Below, piece by piece: positions 1 to 8,243 of a stretch of DNA of 64,000 nucleotides. Under the pieces are notes generated by a model that saw only the letters and a program-made list of their open reading frames with translations, had not been told where the DNA came from and searched no databases. A program made the translations under genes and the position numbers. The DNA comes from an uncultured Prevotellaceae bacterium. GTDB lineage: Bacteria > Bacteroidota > Bacteroidia > Bacteroidales > Bacteroidaceae. Numbering within the stretch: position 1 is the first letter of the stretch; each line of letters begins with the position of its first letter. The DNA lies in contig ONMA01000023.1 of assembly GCA_900318815.1 (NCBI GenBank), positions 1 to 64,000 on the forward strand. The letters run 5' to 3'.

Positions 1-523
1 TCATAGCCTCTTCGTCACCAAGGGCTTCACGGCAGATGGCATCCCATTCGTCGATAATCATGATGAACTTCTCGTTATAGTGGAGGGATACCTTGACCAA
101 AACATCCATCAGGTCATCGTCATCTTCTCTTTGGATACCAGGATATGCTGATAACACTTCAGACATCACCTTCTCTTGCAAAGTAGACACGATGTCAATA
201 GTCTTTAAGTTATCCCTTGTGGTAAAGTCGGTGATGTCCAAATAAATGACGGGATATTTGTTCAGATGTTGCACAAACGAGGGATGGCGGGCAATCTCCA
301 AATCGGCAAAAAGGCTGCTCGAATCACAAGACTTGTCGTAGTATGCAAGCAGCATCTCTGCAGCCATCGTCTTACCAAAACGTCGACTACGGGTGACGCA
401 ACTAAAGCAAAACCGAGTAAACAGCGTGGAGTTAACAATGGCTATTAACCCCGACTTGTCAACATATTCACTGTTGCGAATTCGTTTGAATCCTTCGTTT
501 CCTTTATTAATATATATTCCCAT
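1..523 (-). CDS. AAA-ATPase-like protein, 3' end cut by window edge
   Basis: Reads leftward from ATG at 523 and is still open at base 1, so about 174 N-terminal residues are visible. It begins MGIYINKGNEGFKRIRNSEY, which with the following VDKSGLIAIVN is typical of the Bacteroidales AAA-ATPase-like family (PF09820). The degenerate P-loop is TRSRRFGKT near residue 50, and a Walker B-like FIMIIDEWD lies near residue 160. These proteins normally carry a C-terminal PD-(D/E)XK-like nuclease domain, which here would lie outside the window. Their cellular role is not established; mobile or defence-related functions are often suggested. It follows two other minus-strand frames that may be co-transcribed. 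Family call is confident, function is not. Confidence 0.8.
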   Translation of the reverse strand, partial: MGIYINKGNEGFKRIRNSEYVDKSGLIAIVNSTLFTRFCFSCVTRSRRFGKTMAAEMLLAYYDKSCDSSSLFADLEIARHPSFVQHLNKYPVIYLDITDFTTRDNLKTIDIVSTLQEKVMSEVLSAYPGIQREDDDDLMDVLVKVSLHYNEKFIMIIDEWDAICREALGDEEAM

Positions 524-559
524 TGAGATATTGCTGTGTTATAGATATGGTTTTAACAT

Positions 560-763
560 TTATTTCTTGATGAACATATCATCAGACAATGAGAGCAACT
601 TCTTTTTCTTATCTTTATATAAAACTTCGACTGCATCCCCTTCACCAGTCATCTCCTTCGCCTCCATCACACGATTCTCGTCGCGATGGACTATCGTTTC
701 AATATCCTGTATAGTCAATTCTTTCAAGTTAAAAAAATTGTTTGGTGGAGAGCCATTTTTCAT
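560..763 (-). CDS. Small 67-residue frame overlapping the 3' end of the AAA-like gene
   Basis: Starts 35 nt inside the 3' end of the 626-residue AAA-like gene, in another frame, and ends 37 nt before the start of the canonical AAA-ATPase. The product is charged and lysine-rich (for example YKDKKKKLLSLSDDMFIKK) and I do not recognise it. It could be a translationally coupled small protein, or the displaced true C-terminus of the upstream protein after a frameshift. The overlap and the lack of an obvious family keep confidence low. Confidence 0.35.
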   Translation of the reverse strand: MKNGSPPNNFFNLKELTIQDIETIVHRDENRVMEAKEMTGEGDAVEVLYKDKKKKLLSLSDDMFIKK

Positions 764-2609
764 TTACATCTGCCCAGCATTTGCTTATGGAGAGTATGTT
801 CCATATCTTGGAGTCGCCCGACATCAGAAGAGACTCATCAGAAATATCATTCCCATTCAGGATGGCATCAAGAGTATCCATGATTACAGCAAAAGACAAG
901 GCAGAATTACCTTTGAAACCGCTATAGTACCCCTCCTCGTAGATGTCAGCATTCCACTTTTTTATGTAATAGTTGTACATGTCCTCCAAATCAACATCTT
1001 CAGCCTTATCCACTGTCCTAAAATAGTCAGAGATGATATGAGCCTGTGTGGAATTATGGCTGTTGTCTGCTCCAGGAAACTCTCGACTAATTCCAAGTTT
1101 GCCTTTGTAAGCGACAAAAGGCATAGACTTATTCATGACATGATTGTAGGGCTTAAAGAATTGTTCCAGATGCACGAAATCCTTTGCCGAGAGCCAGTAG
1201 CACATCATGTCGGAACGGCTGATTGTGGACAACTTGGCCCCAAATGTTTTGCTTGCATTTTGCAAAAGATACCTGAGGCTATCAACGAATACTTGCTGGA
1301 CGTCAACATCTTTCAGGCAAGCGTAGGCTTTTATGTTTGCCGCTTTTCCGGGCGAGCTGCATCTTTCATCGTTTAGGCTGGTGTATTGAACTTGTACCCA
1401 GCAACTCCAACAATTTGTCGAACCCTTCTCTTTCCACTTGTGATTACCCGCAGGAAGTTGTTCAAGGAGAATTTCAAGTTCATCTGTTTTGCTGACGATT
1501 TTCTTTCCTTCGTTAAACTTCTGGAAATACCTGTAAATATCATCAGCCTTGAAATCAGGACAAAACTTTGTATAAATATCTCGGAGCAAAGTGTTTTGCC
1601 TGACGTATTGAGGTGAAGTCTTGTCAAGTGCCTTAGTCCGTATACCCATATTGGGAGACCATAAGGGAACCTCGGATGACAGCTTCTCGGCATATCTGTT
1701 TTTCTCCCATCGAATATACTCTTGCCGTTCTCGTTTCTCTTTGTCTTTGGCTCTCTGAACTATTTTGCGTCCTTCTGCGATGTATGAAATCCAATCTGTC
1801 TTATCAACAAATGGAAGGATCGTATCAAAATAACACTGCTTTTCCTTTTCAACAATTACATCCCCATGCTGCCATCTGATGTCGAATGGAGAAACATTGA
1901 AATAGCTATGAACTAAATAGCGGTCTATGTATCCCCATGGGTCTTTATCCTCTTTAACGTCGCTCACCTGCAAGAACAGGTCGCAGTATTTATAGACATC
2001 TTGGACTACATAATCCTTAAGGAATGTGTTCATCTGGTCGGAATAACCTTTTTCGGATGCAATGGTTTCCAAACGAGCCATATTGTCAATCAGTACTGCC
2101 AGCTTACTGCCTTTTTTATGACTTTCATATCCACGAAGCTGTATCAGAAGCGTTTTCAAAGAACCTTGTAACACCTTGGTAGAAGCTATTCCCTCAATGA
2201 TGTCCAGTGCCGAATCGTATGTATCTGGATAAAAGAAGCCACCTCCATCTGGCTCGAAATTCTTGTGATAGTATTTGTAGAGGTCTGACATCTTTACTTT
2301 CATATATGCCATCGCATCTTCGAAGTTGTCTGCTTCAAAATCTGCGAGGTCCAGAAACACGACCCGATAGGAATTGATTTCCTTCAAGAAAAATTCGCTC
2401 TTACCAATCTTTAGATTTTGAAATACTAACTTTGTGTCTAAAGCCTCGTCAAGGAAACAAGCGAGCGTTTTAAGGAACAGTGAAGAGCCCGTTTCCAAAC
2501 AACCTGTCAAGGAACTGTAACGCCGCCAAATGAATGACCCAAAACAATCTGTTCTGTCAGCATAGTGGTCCGACTTCAGAAGATTGATAATGGATGTGTA
2601 ATCTTTCAT
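729..2609 (-). CDS. Degenerate AAA-ATPase-like protein, 626 aa
   Basis: A long AT-rich frame. Residues 30-100 resemble the N-terminal part of the PF09820 AAA-ATPase-like family: a 'FLKTLACFLD' segment sits where the P-loop helix should be, then 'VVFLDLADF' in the place of the usual YPVIYLDFS strand. The Walker A lysine is missing (LETGSSLF where RRFGKS is expected), so ATP hydrolysis is unlikely. A later IDNMARLETIASEKGYS stretch may correspond to the Walker B region. The C-terminal half is unrecognised. It lies upstream of a canonical family member on the same strand, which suggests a regulatory or structural partner of that ATPase. This is inference; function is unknown. Confidence 0.7.
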   Translation of the reverse strand: MKDYTSIINLLKSDHYADRTDCFGSFIWRRYSSLTGCLETGSSLFLKTLACFLDEALDTKLVFQNLKIGKSEFFLKEINSYRVVFLDLADFEADNFEDAMAYMKVKMSDLYKYYHKNFEPDGGGFFYPDTYDSALDIIEGIASTKVLQGSLKTLLIQLRGYESHKKGSKLAVLIDNMARLETIASEKGYSDQMNTFLKDYVVQDVYKYCDLFLQVSDVKEDKDPWGYIDRYLVHSYFNVSPFDIRWQHGDVIVEKEKQCYFDTILPFVDKTDWISYIAEGRKIVQRAKDKEKRERQEYIRWEKNRYAEKLSSEVPLWSPNMGIRTKALDKTSPQYVRQNTLLRDIYTKFCPDFKADDIYRYFQKFNEGKKIVSKTDELEILLEQLPAGNHKWKEKGSTNCWSCWVQVQYTSLNDERCSSPGKAANIKAYACLKDVDVQQVFVDSLRYLLQNASKTFGAKLSTISRSDMMCYWLSAKDFVHLEQFFKPYNHVMNKSMPFVAYKGKLGISREFPGADNSHNSTQAHIISDYFRTVDKAEDVDLEDMYNYYIKKWNADIYEEGYYSGFKGNSALSFAVIMDTLDAILNGNDISDESLLMSGDSKIWNILSISKCWADVNEKWLSTKQFF

Positions 2610-2745
2610 ACTTTTGCGAATAAATTAATACAATAGTCTAACTATATGTATGCGCAAAGTGAAATTGTTACCCACTTAGTACCACGGGGTTAGCATATAC
2701 GGCAATATAGCCATCGGTCAACTGAGAATTTGTTGACCGTTTTTT
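2609..2745 (+). ncRNA. Possible small RNA divergent from the AAA-like gene
   Basis: A TACTTTTG element (2609-2616) reading rightward overlaps the start codon of the leftward AAA-like gene, with ATTG at 2583-2586 as a weak upstream element (22 bp spacing). A transcript from about 2623 would end at the intrinsic terminator at 2715-2745 after roughly 120 nt with no open frame. This is pattern-based only; the promoter spacing is not ideal. Confidence 0.25.
2715..2745 (+). terminator. Intrinsic terminator hairpin
   Basis: Perfect 8-bp stem CGGTCAAC / GTTGACCG (2715-2722 and 2732-2739) with a 9-nt loop, followed directly by six T on the plus strand. No plus-strand gene lies upstream, which is why a small RNA is suspected. 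Confidence 0.6.
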
Positions 2746-2838
2746 CCATTATCTGTCACTTTTAGTGCTAACACATTTATTGTCAGATAGTTATTTGAAG
2801 TGACACTTCTTTTTTACCTGTCACTACTATCACTCATA

Positions 2839-2923
2839 GCAAAACAACTTGTTTTGCTTTCCAAAATGCCGTCTTTTGCCTTTGCAAACACCATCTTTGC
2901 GATAGTAAAACAACTTGTTTTGC
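2839..2923. repeat. Pair of near-identical palindromes
   Basis: GCAAAACAACTTGTTTTGC at 2839-2857 is palindromic except for the centre base. A copy differing only in its first bases lies at 2905-2923. They sit in the 620-bp gene-free gap between the CapA-like gene and the AAA-like gene. I see no coding gene in the rest of this gap. They may be a dispersed repeat or a binding site. Confidence 0.5.
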
Positions 2924-3232
2924 GAAGGCAATACCTTGGGGTCACCACAAAATCTGAATAATGCGGTGAACAATAGTAATATCGTGCTGATTCGTCTCTC
3001 ATGTACTTGTTTTGAAGCGACATGGAAGATGAATGTCCTTCCTCCCCAACGTTGGCATAGGAGGTACAACAACAACCCTCTTTGCTTAGCGGGTACAAAG
3101 GTAACAATAATTTTCGACACAATGGGCAATTGCCATCAGTTATTTGGGCAAGAAGGCTGAAAAACATGCTTTATCACGATGCGATAGATGTTTAATTGCT
3201 GTAAAAGGCACGATTGGTTACAGTAAGGAAGA

Positions 3233-4132
3233 TTAGTCGATGACAGGAACGCAACGGCGAATCGTGACGGGAATGGTTTGAAACTCGGTCTGCGTGGCAG
3301 TGACGAGGACTTTGACGAGACATGCCTGGGTGTTGACGGGTGCCTGCTGGTCGAAGATAAAGTTTCCGATACTATAGTAGATGGGATGGCCATGATACTG
3401 CTCGATGGTCTGGAGCGTGTGGGTGTGATGGCAGATGAGCGCGTCGGCACCGGCATCGATCAGGCGGTGGGCCTCTAACCGCTGGCGGGGCACAGGGCGC
3501 AAGGTGTGTTCGCCTCCCCAGTGAAGCGAGACAATGATGACGGCATTGGGGTCGCTATGACGAAGTCGCTGTATGCGGGACACCAAGGTATCGATGGGTT
3601 CCTGACTGACACAGGGCTGCTGCGGCAGGTAGGCATAGTTCTCAAGAGCCAGCCGCAACGAAGAGAACAGCCACACGCGGCGGGGACTGCTGGTGATGAG
3701 GACGGGCCGGGACGCTTCCTGCATGTTGCACCCTGCCCCGAAGGGGATCATGCCAGCCTTGGCAACGTTGCGGCGTGTATCCATCAGTCCCTCGCGTCCC
3801 TGGTCAATGGAATGGTTGTTGCAGAGATTCAGATGAGTAATGCCATGCCGACGCAGCACAGGCAGCACTTCGGGGTCGGCACGGAAAATGAAGCGCTTCT
3901 GAACGGGTCGCTGCAAACAGGTGACAGGACACTCCAAGTTGCCCACCACGACATCGCTGGCCCCGAAGAGCGAGTCGATACTTGGTGAGAAGAGCGCATC
4001 GGCACCACGCTGACTGATGACACGGCGCACGCCACGGTCGAGCAGGATGTCGCCCGTGAAAAGAATGGTGGCCCCCTCTACAACCGAGGAGGCCAACAGA
4101 CTAACAACCAGAAGAATAGAAAACTTCCGCAT
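3233..4132 (-). CDS. CapA-family (PGA_cap) metallophosphatase-like secreted protein
   Basis: About 300 residues. ATG at 4132 is preferred over the longer frame because it opens directly into a signal peptide (MRKFSILLVVSLLASSVVEG). The mature part shows the CapA/PGA_cap series: FTGDILLDRG, GNLECPVT, HLNLCNNHSIDQG, VSLHWGGEH and ICHHTHTLQ, ending with YYSIGNFIFDQ. The Asp/His/Asn set matches the calcineurin-like metal site of the family. Known members take part in poly-gamma-glutamate capsule synthesis or act as cell-envelope hydrolases; the substrate here is unknown. The start lies 32 nt inside the 3' end of the DUF3160 gene, so the two are probably translationally coupled. Confidence 0.85.
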   Translation of the reverse strand: MRKFSILLVVSLLASSVVEGATILFTGDILLDRGVRRVISQRGADALFSPSIDSLFGASDVVVGNLECPVTCLQRPVQKRFIFRADPEVLPVLRRHGITHLNLCNNHSIDQGREGLMDTRRNVAKAGMIPFGAGCNMQEASRPVLITSSPRRVWLFSSLRLALENYAYLPQQPCVSQEPIDTLVSRIQRLRHSDPNAVIIVSLHWGGEHTLRPVPRQRLEAHRLIDAGADALICHHTHTLQTIEQYHGHPIYYSIGNFIFDQQAPVNTQACLVKVLVTATQTEFQTIPVTIRRCVPVID

Positions 4133-6515
4133 TGTCAACAGGTGCTTCTTCGAGGGGCACGGTAATCTCGTCCATCCACTTAGGAACGCCCAACCGAGGC
4201 TCTTGTTCAAGCTTCTGCTGCCACTCCTCGTCGTTCATGCGCTGTTCGCTATATGGACGGGTCAGCTCGCGATAGGAAAACACACCGCCGCGCATCAGAT
4301 AGAGGTAGCCTTTCACCTCGACAACCACATAGATTTCGTCGGCCTGTCCCACACCGGCATAGAGAATGCTCTTGTCGGGGTTGTTGTCGGCGTTAGCCGT
4401 ATAGACATCGGCAATGAGGGCCACATTGCGCTCAGGGCCTTGCACGGCATCCCACTCATAGAGTTCTTGGTTGGGGTTGCGAATCAGTTCAAGGGACATG
4501 TTCTCAAAGGCTGCACCAATGGCCTTCAACTGGTCGAACTCCTCGTCGGTAGGCTCGTTGCCAGCCAACTCCACATTACTCATGCGCAGCAAGAACTGAG
4601 CCATATCCTTCACACGACCAGTAATGGTCTTCGAGCGTTCGGTGGCCAGACCGTAGGTGTTGAAGAGCGTCTCAGTCGACTCGAGCAGGGTAATGGCACG
4701 CTGCCAGAACTTCACGTTAGGCTCCACATAGCCCTTCACCACGGGGTCGGGAGGCCCGCCACCACCACACTCGGCCCCCATGGGCTGCTTGGCATAGAGG
4801 ATGGCATCGTGCTTCAGTTCGGCCCATGAAGCTAATGCCGCATTGAGCGACTTCTTGCCCCACTGAGCAGTGAGCATGAAATAAGGTGCATCGGACTCCT
4901 GCTGATTCAGCAACTGCAGGGCCGAGAGCCAGACGTTGGCCACGTTTCCGTTCCAGTTGACGGAGTCCATCGTCTGCTTCATGCGCTGGAGCGCAGGCTT
5001 GAAGCCGTCCCATCGCTTCGCCTCGTCCTGTTCCTTCATAAGAATCTGTTCGGCCTGGCTCATACCCATAGCGGCCATCACGTCGAGTCCGCTTGGCACA
5101 GGGCGCTTGGACACCTTTGAGTCGTAGTCGACCATCTCCTGCAACACCTCGGCATCAGGCTGATAACGCTGCGGCATCAGGCGCACCTTGTTGCGACCAG
5201 TGCGCTGGAACTTGGGGCGCAAGCGCGTCTGCTTTTCGGCAATTTCATCGATTTTCTTCCCCAGTTGGTTCGGGTCTATATCGCCAGTTCCCATTTCGGC
5301 CAATAATTCGCCCATCTGCATGATGCTCACGTCGTCGGGCTTGCCCATGAGCCAGTCCAGCGGCTCCGTCAGCTTCTTATAAATCGCATGGAGTTTCTTG
5401 TCGTAGTAGACTTCGTTAGCCAGCAGACTGGCCTTGAACATGTCTAAGGGCACGTCGGTGCGGAAGGGAACGGACTGCAGCCACATCATCGTGCGGAAGT
5501 AGCGCTTCAGGGTGTCGCTGCGGGTGTAGTGGCCACGGGGTCGGAAGAGGCTGTATTCGAAGGGCACATCGGTATAGCCAAGGAAGGCCGACGTGTTGTT
5601 CTCGCTCTTCATCACCTGATTGTACTCGGTCAGGGCTACTGGATTGTCCTTCGGTGCCTGTTCATGAAGAAGGGCAATGGCCACGGTAAAATAGGTGTTG
5701 AGCCAAGTGGTGGCAGCAAGGGTGTCGAGTCTGGATGCTTCATCATACTGCCTGGCAGTGAATTTCTGACGCGCCTCCCGGCAGAACTGGCCTAACAACG
5801 GATAAAAGCACTGCTCCTCGACATCGCGCAGCATGGCATCGAAATAGAGGTGGTAGAGCTGCAAGTAGAGGTCGGTGGTGACAAAGGAAGGGAACTGATG
5901 GTAGTCGTTCTGCTCGTAGACATGGAACAACTGCTGGTGCCGGGCAGGGACAATGGCAAAGCCGTAGCGACCGAGCTGGTGCTGCAACTCAGGGTCGAAA
6001 GGCTTGAGCAAGCCTGGATTGACAATATTGCCTACGTTGACCAATCTGCCACCAATGGTCTTGAAGTTTTTTTTCAGGAGTTCTTCCTCGCGGGTCTTGA
6101 TACGGTTGATGAACTCCTGCTCTTCGGGTGTGACGGTCATGGCCTCGCTCTTAATGGCATGATAATAGCGATCACGCCAGCCACCTTCGTAGTCATTCTC
6201 TACCCAGTGGAAATTCTCTTCGTTGTCGTCGAAGGCATACATCAGCGAGTCGTACCAGGTGGTCGACCCATAGACACCACGCAGATAGGAGTCCTTGAAC
6301 GGATAGCCGCGAAGCGCAGCGGGAGCATTGCGCAGGATACGCAGGTCGCTCACAGAGAGTTGCGAGATGTCCATCGAGAGGTCAAGACTGTCCTTCAGCA
6401 ATTCAACATTCAGTTGGCTGGGGGCAATGGTCTGGCCGTCACCCTCGGCTGGAGATGGCTTGCAAGCAGTAATAGCCAGCAGGATAATGAGTACAGGCAA
6501 TAAGGTTCTTCTCAT
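4101..6515 (-). CDS. DUF3160 lipoprotein
   Basis: 804 residues. It begins MRRTLLPVLIILLAITACKP: a hydrophobic signal and an ITAC lipobox, so it is probably a lipoprotein of the outer-membrane or periplasmic face. The central part carries the DUF3160 hallmark (FVTTDLYLQLYHLYFDAMLRDVE near residues 210-232) and a conserved C-terminal segment with VALIADVYTANADNN. The biochemical role of DUF3160 is not known. It overlaps the preceding gene by 4 nt (6512-6515) and the following CapA-like gene by 32 nt, so these three genes form a tight operon, perhaps for envelope or exopolymer handling. Confidence 0.85.
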   Translation of the reverse strand: MRRTLLPVLIILLAITACKPSPAEGDGQTIAPSQLNVELLKDSLDLSMDISQLSVSDLRILRNAPAALRGYPFKDSYLRGVYGSTTWYDSLMYAFDDNEENFHWVENDYEGGWRDRYYHAIKSEAMTVTPEEQEFINRIKTREEELLKKNFKTIGGRLVNVGNIVNPGLLKPFDPELQHQLGRYGFAIVPARHQQLFHVYEQNDYHQFPSFVTTDLYLQLYHLYFDAMLRDVEEQCFYPLLGQFCREARQKFTARQYDEASRLDTLAATTWLNTYFTVAIALLHEQAPKDNPVALTEYNQVMKSENNTSAFLGYTDVPFEYSLFRPRGHYTRSDTLKRYFRTMMWLQSVPFRTDVPLDMFKASLLANEVYYDKKLHAIYKKLTEPLDWLMGKPDDVSIMQMGELLAEMGTGDIDPNQLGKKIDEIAEKQTRLRPKFQRTGRNKVRLMPQRYQPDAEVLQEMVDYDSKVSKRPVPSGLDVMAAMGMSQAEQILMKEQDEAKRWDGFKPALQRMKQTMDSVNWNGNVANVWLSALQLLNQQESDAPYFMLTAQWGKKSLNAALASWAELKHDAILYAKQPMGAECGGGGPPDPVVKGYVEPNVKFWQRAITLLESTETLFNTYGLATERSKTITGRVKDMAQFLLRMSNVELAGNEPTDEEFDQLKAIGAAFENMSLELIRNPNQELYEWDAVQGPERNVALIADVYTANADNNPDKSILYAGVGQADEIYVVVEVKGYLYLMRGGVFSYRELTRPYSEQRMNDEEWQQKLEQEPRLGVPKWMDEITVPLEEAPVDNAEVFYSSGC

Positions 6516-6991
6516 AGGTTAAAATATTTTAGTGCATTTGACTGGTCGGTTCCATGGATGAGGTATCGCTGGAAACTAAGGCCGAAGTCCTTCCACCGCC
6601 ATTCGGCCACAGAGTAGCGACCGTCGGGCCAAGTCTCCAGACTGCGCACAATGCCGCCGTCGATATAGCGGAAATCATGTAGCCGGGCTGCCAGCTTCGA
6701 CCCTAACCACAAAGGACGCACCTTACCGTTGACTCGCTTGAAGATGAACAGGCGGCGTCCTTTTTCCTTGTAATAACGGGTCGCCTTGATGACTCCCACC
6801 AATGCTTCTTCGTTGCCGTCGCCATCGACATCGCCCGTACAGAACTGGTAGACAGGATAGGGCAACCGCCACTCGTTCAGATAGTAAAGGCTGTCGTGGG
6901 TCTTGCGAAGGGTAAAAGGCGATGGCGAGCCTGATGGTGCCAACAGTACCATCAGCCCCGCCATAGCTATCATTCGCAACAGACTGGACAT
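6512..6991 (-). CDS. Small exported protein with a DxDxDG calcium-type loop, 159 aa
   Basis: An N-terminal hydrophobic stretch (MSSLLRMIAMAGLMVLLAPS) suggests export. Residues 53-61 read GDVDGDGNE, a DxDxDG calcium loop of the FG-GAP/VCBS or dockerin type, followed by EEALVGVIKATRYY. Related Bacteroidales proteins are often named after 'nuclear receptor-binding factor 2', a transferred name with no functional support. It is followed with a 4-nt overlap by the DUF3160 lipoprotein and lies 8 nt after the TlpA-like gene, so it belongs to the same transcription unit. Confidence 0.7.
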   Translation of the reverse strand: MSSLLRMIAMAGLMVLLAPSGSPSPFTLRKTHDSLYYLNEWRLPYPVYQFCTGDVDGDGNEEALVGVIKATRYYKEKGRRLFIFKRVNGKVRPLWLGSKLAARLHDFRYIDGGIVRSLETWPDGRYSVAEWRWKDFGLSFQRYLIHGTDQSNALKYFNL

Positions 6992-6999
6992 GTCACCTC

Positions 7000-8145
7000 T
7001 TAAAGCATGGACTTGATCTCGGCCTCCACGTCGCTTATCTGCGACGACCGCTTCTGCAAGTTGTTGTCGCGGTCGATCAGGAAGAACTCGGGCACGGTCG
7101 GCACATTATACATGGCTGCACTCTGGCCCGATGCGTCGCGCACACAAATCCAGGGCAACTGGATGGTCATCTGACGCCAGAAATGCTCGTCGGCATCGAG
7201 CGAGACCTGATAGATTTCCAGTCCGCGTGCATGATACTTGTTGTAAAGCTCGCGCAACATCAGGATGCGCTGGGGCGAATCGGGCAAGGAGAAGGTATGG
7301 AAGTCGAGCAGAACGACACGCCCCTTCAGCTCGGTCAGCGTGCGCACCTGGCCGTGATTGTCGGTCAGATTCAGTTCAAGGACACCCGAAGCCACTATCA
7401 CGTCGTCGCTCAGCTGCTGCGTCTGTCGGGCAGCGGCCAGCCGGGTGTTGTTCATACCCTCGATGGCAATGTTGTGCAGGTTCTCGCCGCGAAGAGCACC
7501 AGGATGGAAGGTGTCCCACGAGGTGGCAACGGCGGCAAAGGCCTTCACGTCGTCACGGTTGTTGCGGGGATTGAAGATGAGCCACTGGCCAAGGGTCTGG
7601 AACAAGGCGAAATAGGAAGAGGCCCGCTCGGGATGCTGGTAGATGTAGCGGGTAGTCACGTCCTTCTTGTAGGCCCGGAGCATGCGGTCGAGCGAGTCGA
7701 CGACTTCCTGACGGGTCATCGAGCGGTTCTGCTCCAAGGCAATGGCACGACGCTGCAAGTCCTGCTGCTTCAGCGACAGCTCTCGAATATCGGTGCAGCT
7801 CTCAGAACCTTCCACCTCGTAGCGGGCCGACATGCCTGGCCACTGGGCACGCACGGTGACGGTCTCGGTGGAATCAATGCTCAGGTTGATAATCTGGTCG
7901 GCAATGCGCAGGATGTAGAACTCGGGGGCTTCGGGACGCTCTGCACTGAAGGAGAAGGAACCGTCGGAAGAAAGCTTCACGGAATCAAGGGTCTGAAGAC
8001 CTGTCAGGGAGACATTCTCAAAATAGAGCACGGAGTCTTCGGCACCTTCTACCGTACCCTTGACACAGAACTTCTGCTGCTGACACGACATCAGGCAGAA
8101 CACGGACGTGGCTATCAGTACAAGCCATCGGGAATCATTTTTCAT
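7000..8145 (-). CDS. TlpA/AhpC-like thioredoxin-fold lipoprotein lacking CxxC
   Basis: 381 residues from ATG at 8145; a TTG nine bases upstream is less likely. The N-terminus carries a lipobox (VFCLMSCQQQ). Residues 25-120 look like the DUF4369 beta domain that often precedes TlpA-type thioredoxins in Bacteroidota, then a helical linker, then a thioredoxin fold from about residue 255 (LKGRVVLLDFHTF, FFLIDRDNN). At the place of the redox motif (usually WCGPC) it reads TFSLPDSPQ with no cysteine, so it is unlikely to be an active oxidoreductase. The cis-Pro region (NVPTVPEFFLI) is kept. It probably heads the four-gene unit ending with the CapA-like gene. Confidence 0.8.
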   Translation of the reverse strand: MKNDSRWLVLIATSVFCLMSCQQQKFCVKGTVEGAEDSVLYFENVSLTGLQTLDSVKLSSDGSFSFSAERPEAPEFYILRIADQIINLSIDSTETVTVRAQWPGMSARYEVEGSESCTDIRELSLKQQDLQRRAIALEQNRSMTRQEVVDSLDRMLRAYKKDVTTRYIYQHPERASSYFALFQTLGQWLIFNPRNNRDDVKAFAAVATSWDTFHPGALRGENLHNIAIEGMNNTRLAAARQTQQLSDDVIVASGVLELNLTDNHGQVRTLTELKGRVVLLDFHTFSLPDSPQRILMLRELYNKYHARGLEIYQVSLDADEHFWRQMTIQLPWICVRDASGQSAAMYNVPTVPEFFLIDRDNNLQKRSSQISDVEAEIKSML

Positions 8146-8179
8146 TGTACACAAATCTGTCTTTATGATTTTTCAGTTG

Positions 8180-8187
8180 CAAAATTA
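8180..8187 (-). promoter_or_regulatory. Bacteroidota -7 element for the TlpA-like operon
   Basis: TAATTTTG on the minus strand fits TAnnTTTG and lies 34 bp upstream of the ATG at 8145. No clear TTTG element was found at the usual spacing. Confidence 0.4.
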
Positions 8188-8230
8188 CAAATTTATTCTT
8201 ATTTGTAAGCTATTATTCGCAATTATTTTA

Positions 8231-8238
8231 TACTTTTG
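8231..8238 (+). promoter_or_regulatory. Possible -7 element close to the ABC ATPase start
   Basis: TACTTTTG fits TAnnTTTG but lies only 5 bp before the ATG at 8244. If used, the mRNA would be nearly leaderless. The only TTTG upstream (8202-8205) is too far away at 25 bp. Confidence 0.35.
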
Positions 8239-8243
8239 CACGT

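Noticed and set aside
393..1376. Rightward frame opposite the degenerate AAA gene
   Set aside because: The leftward 626-residue frame has AAA-family features and fits the neighbours; the rightward one has none.
2814..3167. Overlapping leftward frames in the gap before the CapA-like gene
   Set aside because: Two different frames over the same palindromic repeats; neither looks like a protein.
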